A DNA stretch of 64,000 nt from JANNBN01 sp963763885 (GTDB taxonomy: Bacteria > Actinomycetota > Acidimicrobiia > Acidimicrobiales > JANYDT01), in contig CAVXQD010000007.1 of NCBI GenBank assembly GCA_963763885.1, positions 1,922,001 through 1,986,000 on the forward strand, written 5' to 3'. The position numbers and the translations under genes are program-made. Positions within the stretch are counted from its first letter, which is position 1, and every line of letters starts with the position of its first letter. Positions 16,050 to 24,467 of the stretch are shown here, piece after piece. The notes below the pieces were generated by a model, which was not told where the DNA came from, made no database searches, and saw only the letters and a list, made by a program, of their open reading frames with translations.

Positions 16050-17184
16050 GCCGCGCGATGTCACCTGCCGTGCTGGTGACCCACACCTCTCCGTCTGGCG
16101 CTGTGTTGAACGACGACAGGTTGGCCAATGTAACCCCAAGCTTGCGTGACTGCCATGCGCCGCCAGTAGTGCGTTGGCCAACTGACGCGATCCAGCCCTT
16201 GCAGTAGTCGCCGTAGAGGTATCGGCCAGCAAGCCCTCGCAGAGACTTTCCCGTGTAGAACACGCCCCCTGTCACCGAACATCCGTCTTTGTGCGAGTAC
16301 TCGGCCATCGGGTCCACTGCACCTTTGGGCCTCTTTCCGCCTTCGAATGCATGCTTACCTTCGCGAAGCTTCCACCCGAAGTTGGTGCCGGGCTTGCTCA
16401 GGCTCACCACGTTGACCTCTTCGTAGGTCCCCTGGCCAACGTCGCCAATGAACAACCGTTTGCCGGTTGCATCGATGTCGTAGCGCCAAGGGTTACGCAA
16501 CCCGTATGCCCAGATCTCGGGCTGGCCGCCTCCTTTGGCAAAGGGGTTGCCTGCGGGGATTCGATACGGCTTTGATCCGTCGGGGCGGGGATCGATCCGA
16601 AGCATCTTGCCGAGGAGCGAATCCAGATTCTGAGCCCGGTTCTCCGGATCGCCGCCTGCCCCACCGTCGCCGGTTCCGATCCAGAGGAGACCGTCTGCAT
16701 CGACAACGATGTGACCGCCGTTGTGGTTGGCGTAGGGCTGATCGATGGCCAGCAGCAAACGCTGACTGCTTGGATCGGCAGCGTTGTTCTTCCAGGCGTA
16801 TTCCCGGATCTCCGTGTCGCCATCGGAGTTGGTGAGGTTCACGAACAGCAGCGAGCCGTCACGAGAGAACGCCGCACCCAGCAGACCCTGCTCACCTCCG
16901 TCGCTCACATCGGATTTGATGTCCAACGCAACACCGGTGGGAGCCAAGGGTTTGCCTGCGAGCAGGCGGATGGTGCCGCGTTTCTCCACGACGAACTGGC
17001 CCCCTGTTGCCGGGTCCCAGATCAGCGCCATAGGGCTGTCAGCCTTTGCAACCGTGCTGAGCACGAAAGCGCTGCTGCTTGCGGCACTTGCCCGGCCAAG
17101 GTCGGTGGGGGCCAAACCAGCGAACGCCGCCCCTGCAACTCCAATTGCGACAGCGAGGCGTCTGACGGTCTTCGATTGTCGCAT
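16036..17184 (-). CDS. Secreted PQQ-dependent sugar dehydrogenase-like beta-propeller (GSDH/sorbosone dehydrogenase family)
   Basis: 382 residues. An N-terminal signal peptide (RRLAVAIGVAGAAFAGLAP) precedes a six-bladed propeller: SDGGEQGLLGAAFS, ANHNGGHIVVDADGLLWIGTGDGG, RNPWRYDIDATGKRLFIGDVGQ and GGVFYTGKSL. The asparagine-rich NHNGG and GDVGQ segments are characteristic of soluble glucose/aldose dehydrogenases that use PQQ. It should oxidise sugars outside the membrane; exact substrate unknown, and cofactor synthesis genes are not seen here. ATG at 17184 has GGGGAG eight bases upstream; the ten extra codons of the longer reading are unlikely. Confidence 0.85.
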   Translation of the reverse strand: MRQSKTVRRLAVAIGVAGAAFAGLAPTDLGRASAASSSAFVLSTVAKADSPMALIWDPATGGQFVVEKRGTIRLLAGKPLAPTGVALDIKSDVSDGGEQGLLGAAFSRDGSLLFVNLTNSDGDTEIREYAWKNNAADPSSQRLLLAIDQPYANHNGGHIVVDADGLLWIGTGDGGAGGDPENRAQNLDSLLGKMLRIDPRPDGSKPYRIPAGNPFAKGGGQPEIWAYGLRNPWRYDIDATGKRLFIGDVGQGTYEEVNVVSLSKPGTNFGWKLREGKHAFEGGKRPKGAVDPMAEYSHKDGCSVTGGVFYTGKSLRGLAGRYLYGDYCKGWIASVGQRTTGGAWQSRKLGVTLANLSSFNTAPDGEVWVTSTAGDIARLSGR

Positions 17185-17300
17185 CCTGGTACTCCCCTGC
17201 GGTTGGCCCGACACGGGCCACCAGCGCGAAACGACGTTACCGATTCGGGCAGCGTTAGTGGTCGTGCTAACCGGCCAGCTCTATTCGGTACGGTGGACGA

Positions 17301-17963
17301 ATGGGTAAACCGCGTTCACCAAAGGGCCGTGCGACGTTGGTGTCGCAGCGACTGGCCGAGTTGTATCCCGGATCAGCAAAAGACTTGTGTGAACTTGACC
17401 ACGACTCACCCTTCCAGTTACTCGCCGCCACAATCCTCAGCGCGCAGACAACCGATGTTCGCGTCAACATGGTGACTCCGGTGTTGTTCGCGCGTTACCC
17501 CACTCCAACCGCTTTGGCCGGAGCGGTTCCGGAAGAACTTGAAGAGATCGTGCGGTCCACAGGCTTCTATCGCAACAAGGCGAAGAGCCTGATCGGCATG
17601 GCTAGGGCGTTGGACGAACGCTTTGACGGTGAAGTGCCCTCCGCAATCGAAGACCTGGTAACCGTTCCGGGCACAGGTCGCAAGACGGCCAACGTTGTTC
17701 GAAGCGTCGCGATTGGCGAACCCGGCCTACCGGTCGATACCCACGTGCTGCGCCTCTCGAAGCGCCTGGGACTGGTGGATGAGGACCTGGGCGACGACCC
17801 GGTGAAGGTGGAACACGCTCTGAATGCCCTCATCCCCGCAGCGGAACGTGGAGCGTTCAGCTTGCGAGTGATTCTGCTTGGGCGCCGCGTGTGCGATGCA
17901 CGCAAACCCCAATGTGGGGTGTGCGTGCTGGCCGACTTCTGCCCAAGCGCGGGAAAGCTCTGA
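17301..17963 (+). CDS. nth: Endonuclease III (base-excision DNA glycosylase/AP lyase)
   Basis: 220 residues, typical for Nth. Helix-hairpin-helix VPGTGRKTANVV holds the catalytic lysine, PVDTHVLRLSKRLGLV the catalytic aspartate, and the C-terminal iron-sulphur cluster has spacing C-x6-C-x2-C-x5-C (CDARKPQCGVCVLADFC). ILSAQTTDVRVN is another family hallmark. It removes oxidised pyrimidines and nicks the abasic site. ATG at 17301; it is divergent from the sugar dehydrogenase and convergent with tesB, so it is probably a single-gene unit. Confidence 0.96.
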   Translation: MGKPRSPKGRATLVSQRLAELYPGSAKDLCELDHDSPFQLLAATILSAQTTDVRVNMVTPVLFARYPTPTALAGAVPEELEEIVRSTGFYRNKAKSLIGMARALDERFDGEVPSAIEDLVTVPGTGRKTANVVRSVAIGEPGLPVDTHVLRLSKRLGLVDEDLGDDPVKVEHALNALIPAAERGAFSLRVILLGRRVCDARKPQCGVCVLADFCPSAGKL

Positions 17964-17975
17964 CGCAGCAACCCA

Positions 17976-18842
17976 TCAGACAGGCCGAATCGGCCGGATG
18001 AGCCCTTCTTGCATCACGGAGACAACGAGGTCACCGGACTGGGTGAAGATTTCTCCTCGGGCCAAGCCCCGTGCACCGAAGGCAGCGGGTGACTCTTGGT
18101 CGTACAGCAACCATTGGTCGGCCCGAAAGGGCTGATGGAACCACATTGCATGGTCCAAGGAGACCCCCATCATGGAGCCGTCTTCCCAGCTGAGGTTGTG
18201 TGGCAGAAGGATGGAATCCAGCAACGACATGTCAGAGGCATAGGCGACGATGCAAGCGTGCAGCAGTGGGTCGTCGGGGAGAGTGCCAACTGGCCGCAGC
18301 CAAACCTGCTGGCGTGGGTCGCCGCCAACATCGCGCTTAGACCGCAACGACGGCGACGAGGTCCGCGTGTCAATGGGACGTTCGCGCTGGAACCACTCGA
18401 TGTGCATCATGTCCGCGTAACGTTCTGCGAACGTAGGAAGTGACTCGGGGTCGGGCGCAGGAGGCATTGGTCTCTGATGAACCGGCCCGTCTTCGTGCGC
18501 ATGAAACGAAGCGGAGAGGTTGAAGATTGGCTCGCCGTGCTGAATGGCGACAACTCGACGAGTTGCGAAGCTCCTCCCGTCTCGGATTCGATCCACGAGG
18601 TACAGGGTGGGTCGGTGGGGGTCGCCGGGGCGAAGAAAGTAAGCGTGCAAAGAATGGACCGGCTTGTCCTGGACCGTCCGTCCAGCTGCCACCAATGCCT
18701 GTGCGGCAACCTGGCCGCCAAAGGTGCGTAGCCGGTTTTCATCCGTGTGGGGTCCGCGGAACACGTTCAACTCGATCTGTTCGAGATCGAGCAGGCTGAC
18801 CAGCCGCTGCAATGGTCCGGGTTCGACTGCGTCTGATGACAT
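17976..18842 (-). CDS. tesB: Acyl-CoA thioesterase II (TesB-like)
   Basis: 288 residues with the double hot-dog fold: FGGQVAAQALVAAGRTV, VHSLHAYFLRPGDPHRPTLY, ATRRVVAIQHGEPIFNLSASF in the first half and SLDHAMWFHQPFRADQWLLYD with SPAAFGARGLARGEIF in the second. It hydrolyses acyl-CoA to free acid and CoA in the cytosol. ATG at 18842 is chosen because the family match begins shortly after (LLDLEQIELNVFRG); the reading to 18920 would add 26 residues unlike the family and collide with the divergent GtrA gene region. Confidence 0.9.
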   Translation of the reverse strand: MSSDAVEPGPLQRLVSLLDLEQIELNVFRGPHTDENRLRTFGGQVAAQALVAAGRTVQDKPVHSLHAYFLRPGDPHRPTLYLVDRIRDGRSFATRRVVAIQHGEPIFNLSASFHAHEDGPVHQRPMPPAPDPESLPTFAERYADMMHIEWFQRERPIDTRTSSPSLRSKRDVGGDPRQQVWLRPVGTLPDDPLLHACIVAYASDMSLLDSILLPHNLSWEDGSMMGVSLDHAMWFHQPFRADQWLLYDQESPAAFGARGLARGEIFTQSGDLVVSVMQEGLIRPIRPV

Positions 18843-18942
18843 CGTGAAAGTTTCGCACTCCTCGACTGAACCTTCGCTCAAGGTGGTGTGGGAGTGTGCC
18901 GATGGATCGCCAATGGACATGGTGGACCTAGGATCTTCATCC

Positions 18943-19434
18943 GTGCAGCTGACGCCCCGGAGTTTGTTTTCCTATTTTCGCTCCGAGACCGGCCGAAAGT
19001 GGCTGATGTTCGGCACTGTGTCTGGCATCGCAATTCTTACGTCGTGGTTGTCGTTCGCGCTCGCGCACAATGTATTCGGTTGGACAATTGTCGCCGCGCA
19101 GATTTTCGCCGTTGTGATGAGCACCATTCCTGCGTTTCTACTCAGCCGTTACTGGGTGTGGGCAAAAGACGGCAAAGTCTCGTTTCAACGCGAAGTCCTT
19201 CCGTTTTGGGTGCTCTCCATCATTCAATTCTTCATCTCGGTTGGTGTGATCAAGCTTGCCGAAAGCTCAATCAACTCGGCCTTCGATGCACGCAGCACCC
19301 GCACTGTGGTTGTTCTGATCATCAACTTGGTCCTGTACGGCGTGATGTGGATCGGCAAGTTCTTCATTCTCAACAACCTTTTGTTCCGCGCCGAGAAGCA
19401 CGACCAGTCCGCAACTGCTTCATCGGCTCCCTGA
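18943..19434 (+). CDS. GtrA-family membrane protein
   Basis: About 163 residues with four transmembrane helices. Family features: KWLMFGTVSGIAILTSWLSF, the conserved STIPAFLLSRYWVW between helices 2 and 3, and a C-terminal cluster ending VMWIGKFFILNNLLF. GtrA proteins are thought to help move lipid-linked sugars across the membrane. AGGA nine bases before GTG 18943 supports this start; ATGs at 18913 and 18919 are in frame and would add 8-10 residues. No glycosyltransferase lies immediately beside it, though one occurs 2 kb downstream. Confidence 0.8.
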   Translation: MQLTPRSLFSYFRSETGRKWLMFGTVSGIAILTSWLSFALAHNVFGWTIVAAQIFAVVMSTIPAFLLSRYWVWAKDGKVSFQREVLPFWVLSIIQFFISVGVIKLAESSINSAFDARSTRTVVVLIINLVLYGVMWIGKFFILNNLLFRAEKHDQSATASSAP

Positions 19435-19509
19435 TCCGTTTCGCCCTCACACGCGTGAACGGCGCCGGCCGTTTCGCCGACCCGTTCCCACGCCAGTAGT
19501 TTCAAATCC

Positions 19510-21621
19510 GTGGGCCTGGCTGACGATTTCCGAGCATTGTCGGCCGACGACCTCGCAAAACTGCTGACCGCTCGCCCTGAGCTGGCCGATCCTCCGCCGG
19601 CGACGATGACCGACCTTGCCAATCGCGCCGCCGCTCCGTACAGCATGCAGCTGTGCATTTCATCGCTCAACGCATTCGGTGTCCAGGTTTTGCACGGCGT
19701 GTTGCTCCTCGGTGGGCGGGCAACACCGGAGTCTTTGGCGAAGCTGAGTACCGAACCCGCAGCTGAGTCAGTGTTGCTTGATGAACTTCACCGTCTCCGC
19801 ACCCTCGGACTTGTGTCCGTCAATCACGGGATGTGGCAGATGGCTCCGGCAGTGAGTCGTGTTTTGGGTCGGCCATTCGGGCTGGGCGAAACACTTGAAC
19901 ACAGCTTTGACCGGCACGGTCCCGCCGATCTCCGAGTGATTGCCGAGAACTTGGGTTTGGCACCGGTAGTTGGAAAAGTGGGGCTCATCCGCCTGATCGC
20001 AAATTTGCTGCGCGACCCAAAGCAGCTGACGGCCTTGCTTGAGCGACTACCAGCGCAAACCGTTGAGATGTTGACTCATACGGTGGCGCTCGGCTCGTCA
20101 ATTCTGCACGTTCCAGGGCTGATGCAGCGGATGAGGGTTCCAATCGAAGCTGCCCAACTGCTCAGTCATGGGCTCATTGTCCCCCTTGATTGGGACCAGG
20201 CCGAGGTCCCGCGCGAAATCACCCTGATGTTGCTCAACGGCAAACCTCTGCGCGCGTACGACACCGTTGCACCAAGCGTTCTTGGTCACGGCAAGCCGTT
20301 GGTCGACGAACGGGTAGCTCCGCCAACCTTGGTCGATCTACTCTCGCGTTTGCTTATCCGCATGGCCGAACAGCCAGTCGCCACACTCAAGGCTGGCGGC
20401 ATTGGTGTCACGTCAATGAAGGCCATTGCCAAGGAACTGGGGGTCGACCAGCGCCTGGCTATCCGTATCGTCGGGCTGGCAGGAATGGCGCGCCTTATCT
20501 CGGTCGATCTTTACCAGTCCGAGGTCACCATCACCTCGGCGGGCCGGGACTGGCTTGACGCCAGAGGACCTTCTCAGTGGCTCTCGGTCGTGGAGGGTTG
20601 GCGTACTTCCACACACGACCTTTCCGACCACCTCAACGACGACAATGCGGTGGCCCCACTTCGCGTCGACGCCATGATCACTAATGCGCCGTGGCGTCGA
20701 GCCCGGGTGATGGCGTCGCTTGACCGAGCCGTCTTCGAGGGTCCAGTCGACGTCAACTCGCTGGTGAAACACGTGCTGTGGGACGGTCCGTCGCGTTGGA
20801 CTGTCTCCGGGCAAGATCCAACGGAGGCGGTCGCCGTGCTCCTTGGAGACTTGCATGTGTTGGGCTTGATGAAGGACAACCAGCTCACTGCTGCTGCCCG
20901 TGCCCTGATCCTCGGCGACCCGCAACGTGTCATCGAACTGGTCAGTGGCGAGTTCCCAGAACCAATGAGCACGTTCACTGTGCAAGGCGACCTCACCGCT
21001 ATTGCTCCGGGCGAGTTGCGCTCGGACATTGCGGCAGAGTTGGGAGTGCTTGCCGACGTCGAGTCGCGTGGCGGAGCCACGCTTTTGCGTTTCACCGACG
21101 ACAGCCTCAACCGGGCCATGGACCGAGGGCGCTCCCCCGAAGCAATTGCCGACTTCCTTGCTCGCCATGCCCGTCCTTCTGTTCCTCAGGCGCTCAGCGT
21201 GTTGGTCAACGACGTCGGCCGTCGCCACGGCCGTATCCGAACCGGCGCGTCCAGTAGTTATCTGCGCGCAGATGATCCGGCCGTTCTCGCTGCCGTGGTC
21301 AATAGCCGAAAGCTGGCTAAGGCCAACCTTCGATTGTTGGCGCCCACCGTTGCGGTCAGCGACCTCGATCCTCCCAAGTTGTTGAAGGCCGTCCGAGACG
21401 CGGGGTTTGCACCCATGCCGGAAGATGGCGGCGGCAATGTGATTGCGTCGGTCGCAGATCCAGCCACACGACGCGCGTTTGCACGCGAGATGCCGGACCG
21501 CTACTTGATTGAGGCAGAACGCTCGTGGTCCATCGGGCTTGCAGGCGCGGATGTTGCTGCGCTGCACCCCGCAACTCCTGTCCGCAAACTCGCAGACCGG
21601 CTTCGAGCAGGGCGGGTGTGA
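19510..21621 (+). CDS. Helicase-associated protein with XPB/Ssl2-like N-terminal domain
   Basis: 703 residues of an actinobacterial family annotated as helicase-associated (Helicase_C_3/XPB-N-like), lacking any helicase Walker motif itself. The recognisable part is residues ~470-610: STFTVQGDLTAIAPGEL, ADVESRGGATLLRFTDDSLNRA and LVNDVGRRHGRIRTGASSSYL. The N-terminal ~400 residues contain several winged-helix-like stretches. Likely works with the XPB helicase encoded 5.5 kb downstream. GTG start at 19510. The stop overlaps the GTG of the glycosyltransferase gene, so the two are co-translated. Confidence 0.75.
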   Translation: MGLADDFRALSADDLAKLLTARPELADPPPATMTDLANRAAAPYSMQLCISSLNAFGVQVLHGVLLLGGRATPESLAKLSTEPAAESVLLDELHRLRTLGLVSVNHGMWQMAPAVSRVLGRPFGLGETLEHSFDRHGPADLRVIAENLGLAPVVGKVGLIRLIANLLRDPKQLTALLERLPAQTVEMLTHTVALGSSILHVPGLMQRMRVPIEAAQLLSHGLIVPLDWDQAEVPREITLMLLNGKPLRAYDTVAPSVLGHGKPLVDERVAPPTLVDLLSRLLIRMAEQPVATLKAGGIGVTSMKAIAKELGVDQRLAIRIVGLAGMARLISVDLYQSEVTITSAGRDWLDARGPSQWLSVVEGWRTSTHDLSDHLNDDNAVAPLRVDAMITNAPWRRARVMASLDRAVFEGPVDVNSLVKHVLWDGPSRWTVSGQDPTEAVAVLLGDLHVLGLMKDNQLTAAARALILGDPQRVIELVSGEFPEPMSTFTVQGDLTAIAPGELRSDIAAELGVLADVESRGGATLLRFTDDSLNRAMDRGRSPEAIADFLARHARPSVPQALSVLVNDVGRRHGRIRTGASSSYLRADDPAVLAAVVNSRKLAKANLRLLAPTVAVSDLDPPKLLKAVRDAGFAPMPEDGGGNVIASVADPATRRAFAREMPDRYLIEAERSWSIGLAGADVAALHPATPVRKLADRLRAGRV

Positions 21622-23174
21622 ACGCCAGCGACGAGATTCTTGCGGCTCTTTCCGCGCGGGACGGTGCACCTTCGACGCGCACAGAGTTGCTGGAATGGGC
21701 CGCTGCCAGTGATTCGTTCGAACCGCCGGGTATCTCGCGATTTCTGTTTGCACTCTTTCGCTCTCGCGCCGACCTGCAACACCAATTCCACGGCATCTAT
21801 CTGGACCCTGAAGCTCGACTCCGCTACCTGTTGTGGGCACATCACTTTGCGGCCCACGAGTCTGGTGCTCCCCCGGAGCTGATTCCACCCGCGCCTTCTG
21901 GGGTGACGTCGCTTGAACCCGCCACGGTAGATGGTCCTGTTCAACGCAACCGAGGAGTCGGCGTACTTGGCTACCTCAAAGCGGTGCATGGGCTTGGTGC
22001 CGCATCCCGGCGGCTGGCGAGCATTCTGCATTCTCTCGGAGAACCTCTTCATCTGTACCCATACGATCATACTCTTGCGCCTCTGATCCACGACCGTTCT
22101 GGCTGGGACCCAAGGGCGGAAACGGCATCGAAAGGTTCAACCAGCGGCTCATCCGAGAGCGCTGACGTGGAGTTGCCAGACTTGCTGATCAGTGTTCTCG
22201 GCCCTCACGAATTGCCTTTGGTGCCCACAATTCTGGGTGCGCGAGAAGTGGCGCAGGCCAAACGCGTCGCTCTCTTCTTTTGGGAAACCGACTCGCTGCC
22301 TGCAGCGTTGAGTTCGGGATTTGATGGGGTCTCTGAAGTTTGGGTGACCAGCGAATACACAGCGGAAGCCGTTCGTCCTGTTTTACCGGAATCCACCACG
22401 TTGCACGTCGTCCCCATCGGAGCATCTGTCCAGTCGATCGACGTTGGCTCAGCGCAACGCACCGCTGCGCGAAGCCGAGTGTCGATGCGGCTGGGCGTGC
22501 TGCCGTCGACCATCGTTGCAGCACAGATCTTCGACTACTCCAGTGGAGTCGAACGAAAGAACCCGCTTGGACTGGCCATCGCATGGAGCAAGGCATTCCC
22601 AAAGGCGGAACCGCTTCGTCAAACTCTTGTCTTCAAGACCATCGGCGCTCAGGTGCAGGATGACGCTGCCTCGCAGCTTCGAACGCAGATCGCAGCGCTC
22701 TCTCGTTCCGACGTTCTGTTTGTTGACGAAGCGCTGCGGAAAGACGAGCAGTCCGAGTTCATGGAGCGCCTCGATCTTGTTGGTTCGCTCCATCGTGCTG
22801 AGGGCTATGGGTTGGTTCTGCTTGAAGCTATGTTCCGAGGGATCCCCGTCATTGCTTCGGCGTACTCAGGCAACTTGGCGTTCATGAACGAAAGCAATTC
22901 ATGGATGATCCCGTGCACTCCAACCGTGCTTGAACGTAACGACGGCCCGTACCCGGCAGGCTCAAGATGGGGTGAACCCGACCTGGACGAAGCAGCGACC
23001 GCAGTGCGGGAAGTTGTCAGCGGACTTTCCGGTGCCGACCCTACGTGTGCAGAGCAAATTGTGATTCGGACCGACGAGGCCAGAAAGACGGTCACACCAC
23101 TTGTCGACGGCACTGCCGCTGCAACCGCCATCCGGCAACGGCTGGCGGACCTGCGAGCGGGCACCAAGCTGTAA
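21618..23174 (+). CDS. GT4-type glycosyltransferase
   Basis: 518 residues. After a divergent N-terminal ~110 residues (including FRSRADLQHQFHGIYLDPEARLRY split in that region), the protein has a GT-B layout. The C-terminal donor site reads LVGSLHRAEGYGLVLLEAMFRGIPVIAS, with the E-x7-E motif of GT4 enzymes (EGYGLVLLE). It should transfer a nucleotide-activated sugar to an unknown acceptor. The GTG at 21618 overlaps the upstream stop by four bases, deciding the start over the longer reading from 21525. The pairing with a helicase-associated gene is odd functionally and may be only transcriptional. Confidence 0.82.
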   Translation: MNASDEILAALSARDGAPSTRTELLEWAAASDSFEPPGISRFLFALFRSRADLQHQFHGIYLDPEARLRYLLWAHHFAAHESGAPPELIPPAPSGVTSLEPATVDGPVQRNRGVGVLGYLKAVHGLGAASRRLASILHSLGEPLHLYPYDHTLAPLIHDRSGWDPRAETASKGSTSGSSESADVELPDLLISVLGPHELPLVPTILGAREVAQAKRVALFFWETDSLPAALSSGFDGVSEVWVTSEYTAEAVRPVLPESTTLHVVPIGASVQSIDVGSAQRTAARSRVSMRLGVLPSTIVAAQIFDYSSGVERKNPLGLAIAWSKAFPKAEPLRQTLVFKTIGAQVQDDAASQLRTQIAALSRSDVLFVDEALRKDEQSEFMERLDLVGSLHRAEGYGLVLLEAMFRGIPVIASAYSGNLAFMNESNSWMIPCTPTVLERNDGPYPAGSRWGEPDLDEAATAVREVVSGLSGADPTCAEQIVIRTDEARKTVTPLVDGTAAATAIRQRLADLRAGTKL

Positions 23175-23176
23175 CA

Positions 23177-23223
23177 AATCAACGTTGACTTTCGTCCACT
23201 AGGCAACGCAATCAACGTTGATT
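23177..23223. promoter_or_regulatory. Paired identical palindromes upstream of the HTH-citrate synthase gene
   Basis: TCAACGTTGA occurs twice in the 60-base gap: at 23179-23188 (flanks AA..CT) and 23212-23221, where AATCAACGTTGATT is a perfect 14-base palindrome. Their centres are 33 bases apart, about three helical turns, so both face the same side of the DNA. The second site ends 12 bases before the ATG at 23235. This is what an autoregulatory operator pair looks like, and the downstream protein carries its own helix-turn-helix. Binding is inferred. Confidence 0.7.
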
Positions 23224-23234
23224 AGCGTTGTGGC

Positions 23235-24467
23235 ATGGCGATGCTCACCGCACAGGAAACGGCTTTTCGTCTCGGAGTCAAGCTCACCACCGTTTACGCC
23301 TACGTGAGTCGAGGGGTCCTGGAAAGCCATTCAGCGTCAGATCGAACCAGCCGGTTCGACAGTCGCCAAGTAGAGCGCTTGGCGGTTCGTGGACGACCGC
23401 GATTGTCCAGCCAAGAGAGTTCCATCAATCTGCTCATCCAAACGGGCCTGACTTCACTCAGCGAATCGGGCTTGGTGTACCGGGGGCACCACCTCGGCGA
23501 CCTGGTTACACAACACAGCTTCGAAGAAGTTGCTGAACTTCTGTGGACTGGCGTCCTGGGCACCTCGCGGTGCGCCGCATGGCCGTCACATCGACTAGGG
23601 CCATTCGATGTTCCTATCGATCAGCAGCTGCGCGTGATCTGCTCGCTGGCGCCGCCAACCCCGATTCGTTGGGTTGCCCCAGATCCTGAAACCGTGGCGG
23701 TTGAGGCACGGATGCTGTTGGGGAGCATGGTCGATTCGTTAGCGCAACACGGCACGCCGATCCGAACCCGGCTGGTCATCGGTGACAGGCGGCTGACCGG
23801 AACGATTGCAGCACGCCTGTGGCCGGCACTCACAAAGGCGCCTGCTACACCCGGCGGCCTGCAACTACTGAACACCGCCTTGATTGTCATGGCAGACCAC
23901 GAACTTGCGACCTCCACGCTGGCTGTACGCGTCGCAGCGTCCACGCTAGCCAGCCCATCGGCAGCACTTCTCGCGGGCCTCGGTGCAATGCAAGGACCGT
24001 TGCATGGTGGAGCCAGCCGGTTGGCCAGAGAACTGTTGGTTGACGCGTCACAACGAGGCGCGTCTGTGGCCGTGAGGTCCAGGATCGCGAGCAAGGAACG
24101 CATCGCAGGCTTCGGGCATCGGGTGTACGCCGGCACTGATCCACGTGCCGCTCTGCTGTTGGATCTCATGCACCGAACGCTTCATCGGCACCGGTCGCTC
24201 CTGGTTGCACAAGACGTCATCGACGAGGTGTTCTCCCAAATCGGCAAGCGTCCAAATATCGACATCGCGTTGGCAACGTTCGAGCTGGCAATGGACATGG
24301 AACCAAACTCAGCCGAAACCATTTTCACGGTGGGCCGTTCGGCAGGGTGGCTGGCACACGCAATCGAGGAGTACTCGGAAGCCCCGCTTCGATTTCGTGC
24401 ACGTGCCCACTACATCGGGCCTTCTGCCAAACCGGGGACAAGCCGGGGCGCGAAAGGGAAGCGTTAG
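23235..24467 (+). CDS. Citrate synthase-family protein with N-terminal MerR/excisionase-type HTH
   Basis: 410 residues. The first ~55 form a DNA-binding helix-turn-helix with wing (LTAQETAFRLGVKLTTVYAY, SRFDSRQVERLAVRG). The rest is citrate synthase fold: GLVYRGHHLGDLV, MADHELATSTLAVRVAAST (first catalytic histidine), GAMQGPLHGGASRLA (second), IAGFGHRVYAGTDPRA (third), then RPNIDIALA. Citrate/2-methylcitrate synthases with an HTH head occur in actinobacteria. The catalytic His set appears intact, so it may be both enzyme and sensor. Two copies of a palindrome lie just upstream. Convergent with fadD by a four-base overlap. Confidence 0.85.
   Translation: MAMLTAQETAFRLGVKLTTVYAYVSRGVLESHSASDRTSRFDSRQVERLAVRGRPRLSSQESSINLLIQTGLTSLSESGLVYRGHHLGDLVTQHSFEEVAELLWTGVLGTSRCAAWPSHRLGPFDVPIDQQLRVICSLAPPTPIRWVAPDPETVAVEARMLLGSMVDSLAQHGTPIRTRLVIGDRRLTGTIAARLWPALTKAPATPGGLQLLNTALIVMADHELATSTLAVRVAASTLASPSAALLAGLGAMQGPLHGGASRLARELLVDASQRGASVAVRSRIASKERIAGFGHRVYAGTDPRAALLLDLMHRTLHRHRSLLVAQDVIDEVFSQIGKRPNIDIALATFELAMDMEPNSAETIFTVGRSAGWLAHAIEEYSEAPLRFRARAHYIGPSAKPGTSRGAKGKR

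Noticed and set aside
20413..21888. 491-codon reading on the minus strand
   Set aside because: It lies antisense to the helicase-associated gene and the start of the glycosyltransferase, both with recognisable domains; its translation shows no family motif.
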